Shown: positions 33,644 to 42,439 of the stretch, piece after piece
Numbering within the stretch: position 1 is the stretch's first letter
Layout: every line of letters begins with the position of its first letter
NCBI GenBank assembly: GCA_947470805.1
Contig: CANIVU010000053.1
Span: forward strand, 1 to 57,039
Reading direction: 5' to 3'
Origin: Acidobacteriota bacterium
Lineage (GTDB): Bacteria > Acidobacteriota > Terriglobia > Bryobacterales > Bryobacteraceae
DNA: 57,039 bases
The notes under the pieces: generated by a model
Database searches by the model: none
What the model saw: only the letters and a program-made list of their open reading frames with translations
What the model was told of the DNA's origin: nothing
Program-made: the position numbers and the translations under genes

Positions 33644-34002
33644 CCAAAGTCCTCCTCGTTGAAGACAACGAAATGAATCGCGACATGCTGCTCCGCCGCC
33701 TGCAGCGCAAGGGCTTCGACGTGCTCACCGCGCTCGATGGCCAGCAGGCCATCGAAATGACCAAAGAGCACCAGCCGCAAATCGTGCTCATGGACATGAG
33801 CCTGCCCGTGCTCGATGGCTGGGAAGCCACCCGCCGCCTGAAAGCCGATGCGGCGACGAAGCATATCCCCGTCATCGCCCTCACCGCCCACGCCCTCCCG
33901 GCCGAACGCGATCGGGCCATCGAGGCCGGCTGCTCGGCCTTCGAAACAAAACCAATCGACTTCCCCAAACTCCTCGCCGTCATGGACGCGGTGCAGAAGT
34001 GA
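33640..34002 (+). CDS. Single-domain response regulator
   Basis: The 120-residue product is one receiver domain: TKVLLVEDNEMNRDMLLRRL, the phosphoacceptor in IVLMDMSLPVLDGWEATRRL, and a conserved Thr and Lys (VIALTAHALPAERDRAIEAG, FETKPID). It has no output domain, so it is a relay module of the CheY/DivK type. It lies between the hybrid kinase and the HisKA-only gene, and both junctions overlap by four bases. Confidence 0.95.
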   Translation: MTKVLLVEDNEMNRDMLLRRLQRKGFDVLTALDGQQAIEMTKEHQPQIVLMDMSLPVLDGWEATRRLKADAATKHIPVIALTAHALPAERDRAIEAGCSAFETKPIDFPKLLAVMDAVQK

Positions 34003-34385
34003 AGGTGGCCTGCGACGGCGCCATTCGCTCGACGGTCGAGGCCTGGGGCTGGCAAGTGGCCGACGAAGCCGCCGACGCCACGCTCACCGCCAACGGCGAC
34101 TTCGTCGAAATCCGCCTGACCGCCAGCGGTCACCCGGACGATTTTGCGTTCTTTCCCCTAAAGGAAGCCGAACTAACGGCCCGCATCGAGCGCGCCCAAG
34201 AGCGCCGCACCCGCCTCGCCAAGCGGCTGCATGACCTCCGGTCGCCATTAAACGCCATCCAGGGCTACGCCGAAATGATCGCCGAAACCGCTGACGGCGA
34301 TGCGCTTCGCTTTGCGTCTAATATTCGAACAGCCAGCGAGACGCTGACCGGCCGCCTGGAAAATTTCCGCGATGAAGGTGTATAG
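33999..34385 (+). CDS. HisKA-only protein lacking an ATPase domain
   Basis: The 128-residue product starts with GTG in the stop of the receiver gene. Residues 1-60 form a short unknown alpha/beta part. Residues 61-125 are a HisKA dimerisation helix pair with an H-box (LAKRLHDLRSPLNAIQGYAE, His78) and ASNIRTASETLTGRLENF. No N, G1, F or G2 box of the ATPase domain follows. It could be a histidine phosphotransferase shuttling phosphate from the hybrid kinase, or a dimerisation regulator. This is a real short gene, not a truncation at a contig edge; the next gene is 88 bases away. Confidence 0.8.
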   Translation: MKVACDGAIRSTVEAWGWQVADEAADATLTANGDFVEIRLTASGHPDDFAFFPLKEAELTARIERAQERRTRLAKRLHDLRSPLNAIQGYAEMIAETADGDALRFASNIRTASETLTGRLENFRDEGV

Positions 34386-34473
34386 AAATCGGACACTGGG
34401 AAAGAATGTCTTTCGCAAGTAATTGAAAATAAAAGTGAAATGAGTTTGGCGCATCTCGTGCTTAAGAAAGGGC

Positions 34474-34977
34474 ATGGAAACCGCCACCACCTTCACCCAA
34501 GACCAATTCGCCGCCGCCTACCGGCTCGGCTTTTCCCGTACGGTGCGATTCCTACAGTCCAGCGGCGTTCAGCACGAACTGGCTGAGGAGATCGCCCAGG
34601 CCGCCTGGAGCCGAGGGTGGGAGTGCCGCGCCCAGCTGAAGAACCACGCCGCCATCGGCGTCTGGGTCAACAGCATCGCCAAGAACCTGTTGCGCGTCGA
34701 CTACCGCCGCCGCAAGACGGTTGAAGAACTGACCGAGGACAGCGCGACCATCGGCGCCTCGACCGATTCGACCGCGCTCGCCGAACTCCTCGCCCACTGC
34801 AGCGAGGAGGACCGGACGCTCCTGGTCCGCCACTACATGGAAGGCTGGTCGAGCAACGAACTCGCGCCCGCCCTGGGCATCTCGCCCGTCTCGGTCCGCG
34901 TCCGCCTCCTCCGCATCAAGAACTCGCTCCGCGAAACGCTCCAGCTCACCGGCGTCGGCATCCCGCAGGCCGCCTAA
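34474..34977 (+). CDS. RNA polymerase sigma factor, ECF subfamily
   Basis: The 167-residue product has a compact sigma2 region (FLQSSGVQHELAEEIAQAAW, SRGWECRAQLKNHAAIGVWV, NSIAKNLLRVDYRRRK). The sigma4 region follows (LLAHCSEEDRTLLVRHYMEG, WSSNELAPALGISPVSVRVR). It directs RNA polymerase to a small regulon. No anti-sigma gene with a zinc or membrane domain is seen next to it; the closest gene downstream is convergent. The 88-base gap before it holds an A/T-rich stretch where its promoter should lie. Its 3' end overlaps the DUF2339 gene end by four bases. Confidence 0.93.
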   Translation: METATTFTQDQFAAAYRLGFSRTVRFLQSSGVQHELAEEIAQAAWSRGWECRAQLKNHAAIGVWVNSIAKNLLRVDYRRRKTVEELTEDSATIGASTDSTALAELLAHCSEEDRTLLVRHYMEGWSSNELAPALGISPVSVRVRLLRIKNSLRETLQLTGVGIPQAA

Positions 34978-37307
34978 AGCAGCTTCTGGACATGCTCCCG
35001 GAATCGCGAGTAGGCCCACGATGCCGCGATCAGCAGCGCGCCCAGAACGATGAAGGAAAGAATCCGGCTCAACGTATCGAGCTGGGAGAAGTCGAAGAAG
35101 AACAGCTTGCCCAGGCAGAGGGCGAACAACAGCAGTCCGCTCAACCGCAGCTGGCGCCGTTGCAACCCGATGCCGAAGCCCAGCAACGTGAATGCCTCCG
35201 CGCTCCAGGCCAGCGTCAGCCGCCGTCCGCTGACAAAGTCCTGGAGCAACGCGGTGGTCACCAAAGTCCCCAACCCGCCATGCATCGCGGCGGCCCAACG
35301 CGCAAATGGATCTTCGCCACGCAGTGGCATGAGATACATCGCAAACAACAAAGCGATCGCAACAACCTGGGCCGCCAGTACATCCTGGCGGCCCAATCCA
35401 TGTGCGGTCCACGACGCCAGCGCCACCGCCTCCGGCAGCAATGCCGACCCGGCCAGACTCGGGCCCACGCGCAACATCCCGGCCGCCCAGCAGACGAGCG
35501 CCAGCGCAAGCCACGCCGTCATCAACCACGGCGTCTCGCCCACCAGCCGATAGACCATCGCTCCGGCGAAGAACTGCATCAGCACAAAGGTCGCCAGCCG
35601 CGATAGCCCTTCCGGCATCACGAACGCGAAGGCGCCGTAGAGCACGGCTGGCAGCGCGACGGTCACCCACAGCAGTTCGGTGGGCATCTGCGCCACCAGC
35701 ACCAGGACGGAAAAAACAGCCAGCGCGAATCCCACCCAACGCGCCTCCGGCTTCTCCCGCCATCGGAGCGCCAGGCCAACGGCTCCCGCGGCGATCGTCA
35801 GCAGCACCGGCCGCAGATGTTTCGGATCGAAATCGACCAGCAGCGGGACCAGAGTCAGCAGGATGCCGAACGAATACCAGACGCCGCCCAGCAGGAACAG
35901 ACGGCTGAACAGGAACAGGCTGAACAGCGTCCAAAGGCCCGGCCGGTTGAAGGTGTGATCGCCAAACGCCACCGGGAGAATGAATAGCCCCGCGCCGAGC
36001 GAACGGAGATATTCGCTGCGGAACAGCCAGCCGGAAACGGCGATCGATTCGGCTAGCAGAATCAGCGCGAAACCGCGCTGCATGCCGGTGAAGCGGTCGA
36101 TGACGCAGGCGGCCGTGAACAGCGCCGAATAGGTGATCGAGGCCCGGAAGCCGCCGAAGACCGAATCGTCGACCAGCTCGCGCGATTCGTTCAAACGTCC
36201 GCGGAGCATGGCGCTGACGAGCTGCGCGGCGGCCATCGCGCCCAGCATGTAGCCGGGCTCCCAGCCGCTCTCGCGCGGCCAGACGGCGGCCATCGCAAAC
36301 ATAAATCCGGTGAGGTTGAGAGGCGCGATTGGCAGCACGGCGCCCCGCCTCTTGGCGGCCAGGTCGTAGGCTTCGAGGATGGTCCAGTAGATCCAGAGAA
36401 CCGGTTCGCCGATGAGGATGAAGTAGCGGTCTTTGTCGCCGGTGGCGAGGTCGAAACCATAAGCCCCGTAGGCGAACAGCGCGCCCGCGGCAGCCAGCGG
36501 CTGCCAGCCAAATTTCCAGGCGACGGTGAGCAAACTGAGCAGCAGCGGGATGGAGGCGATGGCGGAGAACTGCGTGAGCGAGGAGATCGCGATCGTCAGA
36601 AACGCAGCCATGTAGGCGAGACCGGTAACGGTCTGGCTGCGGTATTTGATCGAGTGCAGAATCATCCCGCTGGCGACGGCGAGCAGCAGAAGGAAGCCGA
36701 TGCCGGGGCTGTCGATGATGCGCGCGGCCTCGACGCCGTGGGCGGCGTAAGTGGTGAAGTAGAGGCCAGCCCAGCCGCCGCCGATGAGGGCGGTGCCGAG
36801 CACGCGGTAGTCGTCTTTGCGTTCGGCGGCGATGCCCGCGCCGAGCAGCGCGAGCGCCGTTGCCAGGCCGGTCAGGATGCGGCCCAACGGGCCCATCTCG
36901 GTGAGCGAGAAGCCCAGGAACAACGCAACGCCGATCAACAACAGCAGCACGCCGAGCTTGCTCAGCCAGTTTCCGCCGATGAGCGCTTCGAGGTCGCGCT
37001 TGGGCTCTGGCGCCGGGCCGGCGACGTCGGCAATCGACGGCGGCCGCGGTGGCGCCATCACCGGAGGCGGCGTGTGTGGCACGGGTGGCGGGGTGGGGCC
37101 GGGTGGGGCGGTTGCGATGGGTGGGGCGGCCGAAGCCGGCGGAGGCGCGGCGACGGCATTTCGCTGGGCTTCGAGCGCGAAAATCCGCTCGGTGAGCGAG
37201 GCGATGCGCCGGTCCTGAGCCGAGGCCCGTTCCTCAACTTCCTTCACGCGTCCGCGCACCCAGAAGGCAAAAACGGCGGTGATACAGACGCTAATGAAAA
37301 ATTCCAT
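34974..37307 (-). CDS. DUF2339 multi-pass membrane protein
   Basis: The 777-residue product has an N-terminal membrane helix, a short coiled coil (VEERASAQDRRIASLTERIF) and a Pro/Ala-rich linker. The DUF2339 signature LEALIGGNWLSKLGVLLLLI, then GVALFLGFSLTEMGPLGRIL, leads into more than twenty further hydrophobic helices. Function is unknown. The + strand composition changes from C-rich to G-rich inside this gene. A 12-base-pair inverted repeat ends one base before the ATG. Confidence 0.93.
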   Translation of the reverse strand: MEFFISVCITAVFAFWVRGRVKEVEERASAQDRRIASLTERIFALEAQRNAVAAPPPASAAPPIATAPPGPTPPPVPHTPPPVMAPPRPPSIADVAGPAPEPKRDLEALIGGNWLSKLGVLLLLIGVALFLGFSLTEMGPLGRILTGLATALALLGAGIAAERKDDYRVLGTALIGGGWAGLYFTTYAAHGVEAARIIDSPGIGFLLLLAVASGMILHSIKYRSQTVTGLAYMAAFLTIAISSLTQFSAIASIPLLLSLLTVAWKFGWQPLAAAGALFAYGAYGFDLATGDKDRYFILIGEPVLWIYWTILEAYDLAAKRRGAVLPIAPLNLTGFMFAMAAVWPRESGWEPGYMLGAMAAAQLVSAMLRGRLNESRELVDDSVFGGFRASITYSALFTAACVIDRFTGMQRGFALILLAESIAVSGWLFRSEYLRSLGAGLFILPVAFGDHTFNRPGLWTLFSLFLFSRLFLLGGVWYSFGILLTLVPLLVDFDPKHLRPVLLTIAAGAVGLALRWREKPEARWVGFALAVFSVLVLVAQMPTELLWVTVALPAVLYGAFAFVMPEGLSRLATFVLMQFFAGAMVYRLVGETPWLMTAWLALALVCWAAGMLRVGPSLAGSALLPEAVALASWTAHGLGRQDVLAAQVVAIALLFAMYLMPLRGEDPFARWAAAMHGGLGTLVTTALLQDFVSGRRLTLAWSAEAFTLLGFGIGLQRRQLRLSGLLLFALCLGKLFFFDFSQLDTLSRILSFIVLGALLIAASWAYSRFREHVQKLL

Positions 37308-37308
37308 A

Positions 37309-37339
37309 GTCGGCTGTGTTGGATCCTAACACAGCCGAC
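37309..37339. repeat. Perfect 12-bp inverted repeat at the DUF2339 start
   Basis: GTCGGCTGTGTT (37309-37320) pairs with AACACAGCCGAC (37328-37339) around a seven-base loop. In the minus direction it follows hemQ and ends one base before the DUF2339 start codon. It has no T-run, so it is either a terminator-like pause or a structure covering the ribosome-binding region. Confidence 0.75.
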
Positions 37340-37356
37340 CAGGGCGAGCCGCCGGC

Positions 37357-38181
37357 TTAGCCGACGATGACTTCTTCGAGGTGTTCGCCGGGCACGCGCA
37401 TGCCGACGAAGAACTGGCCGAACTTGGCGTACTTCGCGCTGACTTCGTCGAAGCGCATTTCGTAGATCAGACGCTTGAAGACGAGCGGATCGTCGGCGAA
37501 CAGATCGACACCCCACTCCCAATCGTCGAGACCGATGGAGCCGGTGATGATCTGCTTGACCTCGTCGGCGTAGCGGCGGCCGATCATGCCGTGATCGTGC
37601 ATCATTCGCTGGCGCTCCTCGATCGGCTCGGTGTACCAGTTGTTTTCTTCGCCGCGGAGGCGGTCCATGGGGTAGAAGCAGATGTAGCGGCGCTCGGGGA
37701 AGGTGGGGAAGAGCCGCGGCGCCATGGCTTCCTTTTGGCGTTCGAGCGTGGCTTTGATTTCCGCGTTCCACTCCTCGGTGTGCGGGACCAGATCGCGATC
37801 GAGCAGAGAGCGATAGAGCTTGACGGTCGATTCGTAGAGTCCGAGTTCAACGACCGAGAAAAAACTATAAACCTGATCGACCATCGCGCCGATAGAGAGC
37901 TTAGAGAGTTCGAGCTCGGCACGGTAGAGGTCTGCGGGATTTTTCCGGAAGTGGACAACCATCAAGTCGCCCTTGTGGCCGACGACGGTGAAGACCGCCG
38001 AAGGGAATTCCTGATCGGTTTCCCAGGCGCGGAGCTGGTCCACCAGTTCCCGGACCATCAGGCGCTTGCGGAGGGATTCCAGTCCACCCCACTCGGGTTG
38101 CTTGAAACGGAAGATCTGGTGCAGCATCCAGGAGCCTTCCAGGGTGAGCGGGAGGGCGGGTAACGGGGAGGAGTTGGACAT
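37357..38181 (-). CDS. hemQ: Coproheme decarboxylase (chlorite dismutase family)
   Basis: HemQ/ChdC oxidatively decarboxylates coproheme III to haem b, the last step of the coproporphyrin-dependent haem pathway. The 274-residue product has the family length and blocks: HQIFRFKQPEWGGLESLRKR, VVGHKGDLMVVHFRKNPADL, and the active-site region YICFYPMDRLRGEENNWY with the catalytic Tyr. The proximal-His segment MMHDHGMIGRRYADEVKQII, then SIGLDDWEWGVDLFADDP and PGEHLEEVIVG, follow. It lies upstream of DUF2339 on the minus strand, with the inverted repeat between them. Confidence 0.92.
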   Translation of the reverse strand: MSNSSPLPALPLTLEGSWMLHQIFRFKQPEWGGLESLRKRLMVRELVDQLRAWETDQEFPSAVFTVVGHKGDLMVVHFRKNPADLYRAELELSKLSIGAMVDQVYSFFSVVELGLYESTVKLYRSLLDRDLVPHTEEWNAEIKATLERQKEAMAPRLFPTFPERRYICFYPMDRLRGEENNWYTEPIEERQRMMHDHGMIGRRYADEVKQIITGSIGLDDWEWGVDLFADDPLVFKRLIYEMRFDEVSAKYAKFGQFFVGMRVPGEHLEEVIVG

Positions 38182-38284
38182 AATTTCCTTCTTTCTACTC
38201 TAACTAAGGTTTTTCAACTATTCAGAATTCTGTCAGTACTGCCGAAAGACAAGGTAGGGACGAAGGAGTGTCCCGAACGACTCT

Positions 38285-40675
38285 ATGACCCGAATGCCGA
38301 TAACGCTCATGTCTGTTCTGGTTTTCGCCGCAGGATTGGCGACCGCACAGACGACCCAGACGCGCATTTACACGGAGCCGACGGGCGGTTCTTTTTATGT
38401 GGATGGGACCAAGTACACCAGTTCCGCGACGTTTTTCTGGCCGAAAGGCAGCCGCCATACCGTATGGGTGGAACCCGGGCAGAACACCGGCGGGACGACC
38501 CGTATGGGTTTTTCCGGCTGGTCGGATGAAAAATCTCTGCTGCAGGCCGGCTCCTCGCCGACCATTACGATCACTGCGGACCCGGATTTCACCAGCCTGA
38601 AGGCCTCCTTCGTGATCGAACACCGGATCGATGTGCTTTTCTATAGCACCGGCTCGGGCATGGGGACCTGTCCGGACGGCTCGCCTGGTGTTTTTAACTC
38701 GTCGAGCAATAATGTCCCGCCGCCGGGCGTAGTTTATGTCGATGGGCAGTGCACGCCGAATACGCTTTCCGTTTGGCGGGCTAACGCGGCGAAGATGACG
38801 CTGAACGCGTTTCCGGCCCGTGGATATGTTTTTGAAGGCTGGATTGTAAACGGGGCGGGGAAGAGCGACAGCTTCCTGCGTGACTTCACGGTAAACGGGC
38901 CCGCGGTAATTTCGCCGCGGTTCTCACCCGCCAAGCGAGTGACGGTGGTGACCGAGCCGCCGGGCTTGCAGGTGTCTGTGGATCGGACGGTGGTGCCGAC
39001 GCGGTTGCCGACCGAAATCGAGATGCGCAATCCGGGTGAGGGCTACGGCTACCCGTTGTTGCCGTGGGAGTTTGATTTCGCCGAAGGGTCGAGCCATATT
39101 CTGGGCGCGCCGGCGACGCAATACGACTTGAGCGGGAAGCTCTGGGTGCTGGACAGCTTCAGCATCGGGGGCGGGGAAGGGACAGTTTACAAGGCCGTGG
39201 GCGCCAATATTCCGGAGACGATTGTCGCCCGGTTCGTGCGCGGTACGACGGTCTCGGTGCTCACCAATCCGGTGGGCGTGCGCGTGAGCGTGGATGGGCG
39301 TGACACGTGGCCTTCCTACAACTTTGTTTGGGGGGTGGGCACGAAGCACACGATTACGGCGCCGGCGGAGGCTTCCGATGCCAAGGGCCGCAAGTACAAG
39401 TTTTTGAGCTGGGGCCACGGTGGCGCGGCCAGCCAGCAGTTGGTCACGCCGGAAGAAGCCGATGCCGGGGGCGTGCGCTGGGTGGCGAACTACGAGTTGT
39501 ACCCGCGCGTTGTCGTTTCGGGCTCGCTGGCGTCGGGAGCGCGATTGCAGGTGGACGGCGCGGTTTGCACGTTGCCGTGCACGCTGGACCGGCCGAGCGG
39601 GACGTCGGTGACGTTGTCGGTGCCGGAGACGGTATCGCTGGGCGTAGATACACGCATGCAGTTTGATGGCTGGAGCGACGTCGCGACGGCGACACGGACG
39701 CTGAGTTTTTCGGGGGCTGATCGTCAATTGAGCTTCCGGTACAAAGGGTTCAATCGACTGATCGCGCTGGCTGATCCTTCCGAAGGCGCTACGTTCCGCG
39801 TCGAGCCGGGATCGGCGGATGGGTTCTATCCGTCTGATTCGAATGTCCAGGTGACCGCCGTTGCCAACGAGGGCTTCAAGTTCCGCCGATGGGAGGGCGA
39901 TCTGGCCGGGACGAGTGCGGGCGGATTCCTTTCGATGCAGGTGCCGCGCGTGGTGCGCGCGCAGTTGGACAAGGTTCCGTTTATCCCGAGTGCCGGGATC
40001 CGGAATGCGGCCGGCGAGACGCCGTTGAAGGCGGTGGCGCCGGGGTCGATTATCTCGATCTTTGGTTCCGGCCTGGCGAACGACTATGTGGCTGGTGGCG
40101 CGGGACCGTTGACGCAGACGCTTGGGAATGTGACGGCGCGAATCGGCACACGGTTATTGCCGCTGCTGTTTGTGTCGCCCGAGCAGGTGAACGCCTACCT
40201 GCCGTCGGATCTGGCCGATGGGGAGTATTCGCTGGCGGTGCGGAATGGCGCGCAGCCGGAGTTGGCGGGCAAGGTCACCATTGTGCGGAATGCACCGGGC
40301 CTGTTCGGTCAACAGATCAACGATCAGTTTGTGGCGACGGCGCAGCGGCCCGACGGTTCGCTGGCGGCGCCGGACAAGCCGGCGCGGCGCGGTGAGCAGG
40401 TGATTTTCATGGGAACCGGATTCGGGAGCTATCAGCGCCCGGTTGTCGATGGGTTCCCGGTGGCGGACAATCCGCCGAATCCGTTGCGGACGGCGACGGA
40501 GATCCTAGCAGGTGATGCGGTGTACGCCCCCGATTTTGCCGGGGCGGCTCCCGGACTGGTCGGGGTGACGGTGATCCGGTTCACGATCCCGGCGGACTGG
40601 CCGGCGGGCACTGTGGAACTGCGGGTTCGACAAGGTGGCGTGGAGAGTAATCGCGCGATTTTGGCTGTGGAGTAA
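38285..40675 (+). CDS. Large secreted protein with PEGA-like repeats and Solibacter-type C-terminal domain
   Basis: The 796-residue product has a signal peptide (MSVLVFAAGLATAQ region). About five beta repeats of the type TEPTGGSFYVDG, TEPPGLQVSVD, TNPVGVRVSVDG and LASGARLQVDG resemble PEGA domains. The C-terminal 240 residues are the Solibacter-type domain (TIGR03437-like): IRNAAGETPLKAVAPGSIIS, IFGSGLANDYVAGG, LPLLFVSPEQVNAYLPSDLA and VIFMGTGFGSYQRP. The architecture suggests a surface or extracellular structural protein. The TIGR03437-type end is the best taxonomic marker of the window. Codons end mainly in G, in contrast to the left half. Confidence 0.88.
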   Translation: MTRMPITLMSVLVFAAGLATAQTTQTRIYTEPTGGSFYVDGTKYTSSATFFWPKGSRHTVWVEPGQNTGGTTRMGFSGWSDEKSLLQAGSSPTITITADPDFTSLKASFVIEHRIDVLFYSTGSGMGTCPDGSPGVFNSSSNNVPPPGVVYVDGQCTPNTLSVWRANAAKMTLNAFPARGYVFEGWIVNGAGKSDSFLRDFTVNGPAVISPRFSPAKRVTVVTEPPGLQVSVDRTVVPTRLPTEIEMRNPGEGYGYPLLPWEFDFAEGSSHILGAPATQYDLSGKLWVLDSFSIGGGEGTVYKAVGANIPETIVARFVRGTTVSVLTNPVGVRVSVDGRDTWPSYNFVWGVGTKHTITAPAEASDAKGRKYKFLSWGHGGAASQQLVTPEEADAGGVRWVANYELYPRVVVSGSLASGARLQVDGAVCTLPCTLDRPSGTSVTLSVPETVSLGVDTRMQFDGWSDVATATRTLSFSGADRQLSFRYKGFNRLIALADPSEGATFRVEPGSADGFYPSDSNVQVTAVANEGFKFRRWEGDLAGTSAGGFLSMQVPRVVRAQLDKVPFIPSAGIRNAAGETPLKAVAPGSIISIFGSGLANDYVAGGAGPLTQTLGNVTARIGTRLLPLLFVSPEQVNAYLPSDLADGEYSLAVRNGAQPELAGKVTIVRNAPGLFGQQINDQFVATAQRPDGSLAAPDKPARRGEQVIFMGTGFGSYQRPVVDGFPVADNPPNPLRTATEILAGDAVYAPDFAGAAPGLVGVTVIRFTIPADWPAGTVELRVRQGGVESNRAILAVE

Positions 40676-40678
40676 CCC

Positions 40679-41830
40679 ATGCTGAGAAGATTGATTCGCA
40701 AAATTCGGGGACTGGTGGCTCTGATTGCCCTTTCGGTGACAGGGATGGAGGCGGCGACGGTCGGCGCTTCCGAGCCGATGGCCTGGCGATTTGCCCATCC
40801 GGAGGCGCAAGTACTGGCGGGAGTGGACTTCCGTCGGTTGGCCGAGACGGCGGATGGGAAGCAGATCCGCGCCCAGTTCGCGGCGGCGTTAGGCGCACCG
40901 TTGCTCGATCAGGCGGAGCGATTGTTGATGTCGTCGGTTGTGGATTCGGGCGGTAAGCGTTCGGACGTACTGATTCTGTCGGGTTCGTTTTCGTTGACGC
41001 AGTTGCGGAAAATGGCGATGCAGGAAGGCGCAAAGATGGTTCCTTATAAGGGACTGGAGATTGCGGCTCCGGCGGGGGCCACGGCAGGGGATCCCCATCT
41101 GGCCTGGATCAACGGGCCCGGTGGCGGCACGACGGTTCTGATCGGGACGCGGCCTGCGATTCAGGCGGCGGCCGAACGGAGCAAGGCGCAGGTGGAATCG
41201 CTGGCGTCGGTAAACCCGCTGTTTGCGAGGGCCCGCGACCTGATGGCGGAGTATCCGGTCTGGGTGAGTTGCGATTCGGTCCCGCAGGGTTTCGGGCCGA
41301 AGTCGTTCGATCAGTTTGCCGATAGTGCCCAGGTGGACGCGGGACAGTTGGAAGGATTCGATGTGGGTGTCGCGGTGGCCAAGGCACCGGGCGTGCACAT
41401 GTGGGTGTGGACTACCAACGAGGCGACCTCCGGGTTGGCGTTGAAACAGTTGCAGGCTGCGGCGAATGGAAAGGAACGTTTTGTTCTTTCTTCGTGGTTG
41501 GCGGAGTTGAAGGGTGGGGTAGACGGGAACGCCATGGTGATGGCGGCGCCCTTGGCTGCCGGAACGATGGCTTCGCGTGTTGGTCCTTTGTTGGCGGCCT
41601 TTACGTTGCCGGTGGACGTGAAGCCGGAAGCTGTGCGCTCGGAGCCGGTGGTTGCGGTTCGAGCCAAAGTGGAGGTGAATGTGCCGATGACGGGAGTGGC
41701 GAAGGTTGCCCCCACGCCGGTTCCGCCGGTGGTGGCGGTGGCGCGGCCGGAGCCCCCAAAGAAGTTGTTTGTGCGGATTGAAGGGTTGGACGATGGGATG
41801 AAGGACATCCCATACACGGCGAAACCTTAG
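40679..41830 (+). CDS. Hypothetical exported protein (383 aa)
   Basis: I do not recognise a named family. There is an N-terminal export signal (LVALIALSVTGMEAA). A globular part follows: MAWRFAHPEAQVLAGVDFRR, LLMSSVVDSGGKRSDVLILS, HLAWINGPGGGTTVLIGTRP, and LFARARDLMAEYPVWVSCDS. It ends in a Pro/Val-rich segment (TPVPPVVAVARPEPPKKLF) and IRIEGLDDG-like tail. The pattern resembles acidobacterial proteins that measure or sum per-residue quantities in the periplasm, but no function can be given. It starts three bases after the preceding stop and is likely cotranscribed. Confidence 0.7.
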   Translation: MLRRLIRKIRGLVALIALSVTGMEAATVGASEPMAWRFAHPEAQVLAGVDFRRLAETADGKQIRAQFAAALGAPLLDQAERLLMSSVVDSGGKRSDVLILSGSFSLTQLRKMAMQEGAKMVPYKGLEIAAPAGATAGDPHLAWINGPGGGTTVLIGTRPAIQAAAERSKAQVESLASVNPLFARARDLMAEYPVWVSCDSVPQGFGPKSFDQFADSAQVDAGQLEGFDVGVAVAKAPGVHMWVWTTNEATSGLALKQLQAAANGKERFVLSSWLAELKGGVDGNAMVMAAPLAAGTMASRVGPLLAAFTLPVDVKPEAVRSEPVVAVRAKVEVNVPMTGVAKVAPTPVPPVVAVARPEPPKKLFVRIEGLDDGMKDIPYTAKP

Positions 41831-41902
41831 CGAACTTTGCCTCCGAGGGGCAGGGTAGCGTATACTAAGAATGTTCGCTCCTGCGAAGTGGTGGTCGTGT
41901 GT

Positions 41903-42415
41903 ATGTTCCTTGAAATCCGAGAGTTGGAGCAAAAGCCGATCCGCTTTGAGCAGTCTCTGGCTGTTGGAGTGATCCCGTTTGATTCCGAGTTTGAGCAGCA
42001 GTCTCCGGTGGTCGCCACTGGCACCGCTGAACTGCACGCTTCAACAGAGGAGTTGCGGGTGCAGGGCCGGGTGCGGGTTTCGCTTCGAATGGAGTGTGAC
42101 CGGTGTACCGAGCCATTTGTACAAAGTATTGACGAAGAGTTTGACCTGATTTATGTTCCGGCTCCGGTGACAGCACCTGGGGCGGAGATTGCGATCGGGC
42201 CCAGCGACGCCAACGTGGGATTCTACGACGGTCCGGGGCTGGAGTTGAACGACATTTTGCAAGAACAGGTTTTGCTCGCGCTACCGCTACAACGGGTATG
42301 TCGCGCTGAGTGCCGGGGAATTTGCCCGACCTGTGGACAGAACCGGAATGAAACGGCCTGTCAGTGTCAGGAGCAGAAAACCGACGAACGTTGGTCTGCC
42401 CTGAAGAACCTCTAA
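41903..42415 (+). CDS. DUF177 (YceD-like) protein
   Basis: YceD/DUF177 genes lie next to rpmF in most bacteria and the protein is linked to 23S rRNA and ribosome assembly. From the ATG at 41903 the 170-residue product starts MFLEIRELEQKPIRFEQSLA, with the central block VSLRMECDRCTEPFVQSIDE and a C-terminal zinc-type cluster CRAECRGICPTCGQNRN ending in CQC. Upstream in-frame residues are short and not family-like. The order DUF177-rpmF-plsX is the classical one. Confidence 0.92.
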   Translation: MFLEIRELEQKPIRFEQSLAVGVIPFDSEFEQQSPVVATGTAELHASTEELRVQGRVRVSLRMECDRCTEPFVQSIDEEFDLIYVPAPVTAPGAEIAIGPSDANVGFYDGPGLELNDILQEQVLLALPLQRVCRAECRGICPTCGQNRNETACQCQEQKTDERWSALKNL

Positions 42416-42439
42416 AATTTTCGATAGCAAGGAACTACG

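Noticed and set aside
34386-34473. oriC or dif site near the composition switch
   Set aside because: No cluster of TTATCCACA-type boxes, AT-rich unwinding region or dif-like 28-mer was seen in the gaps between 34.4 and 38.3 kb.
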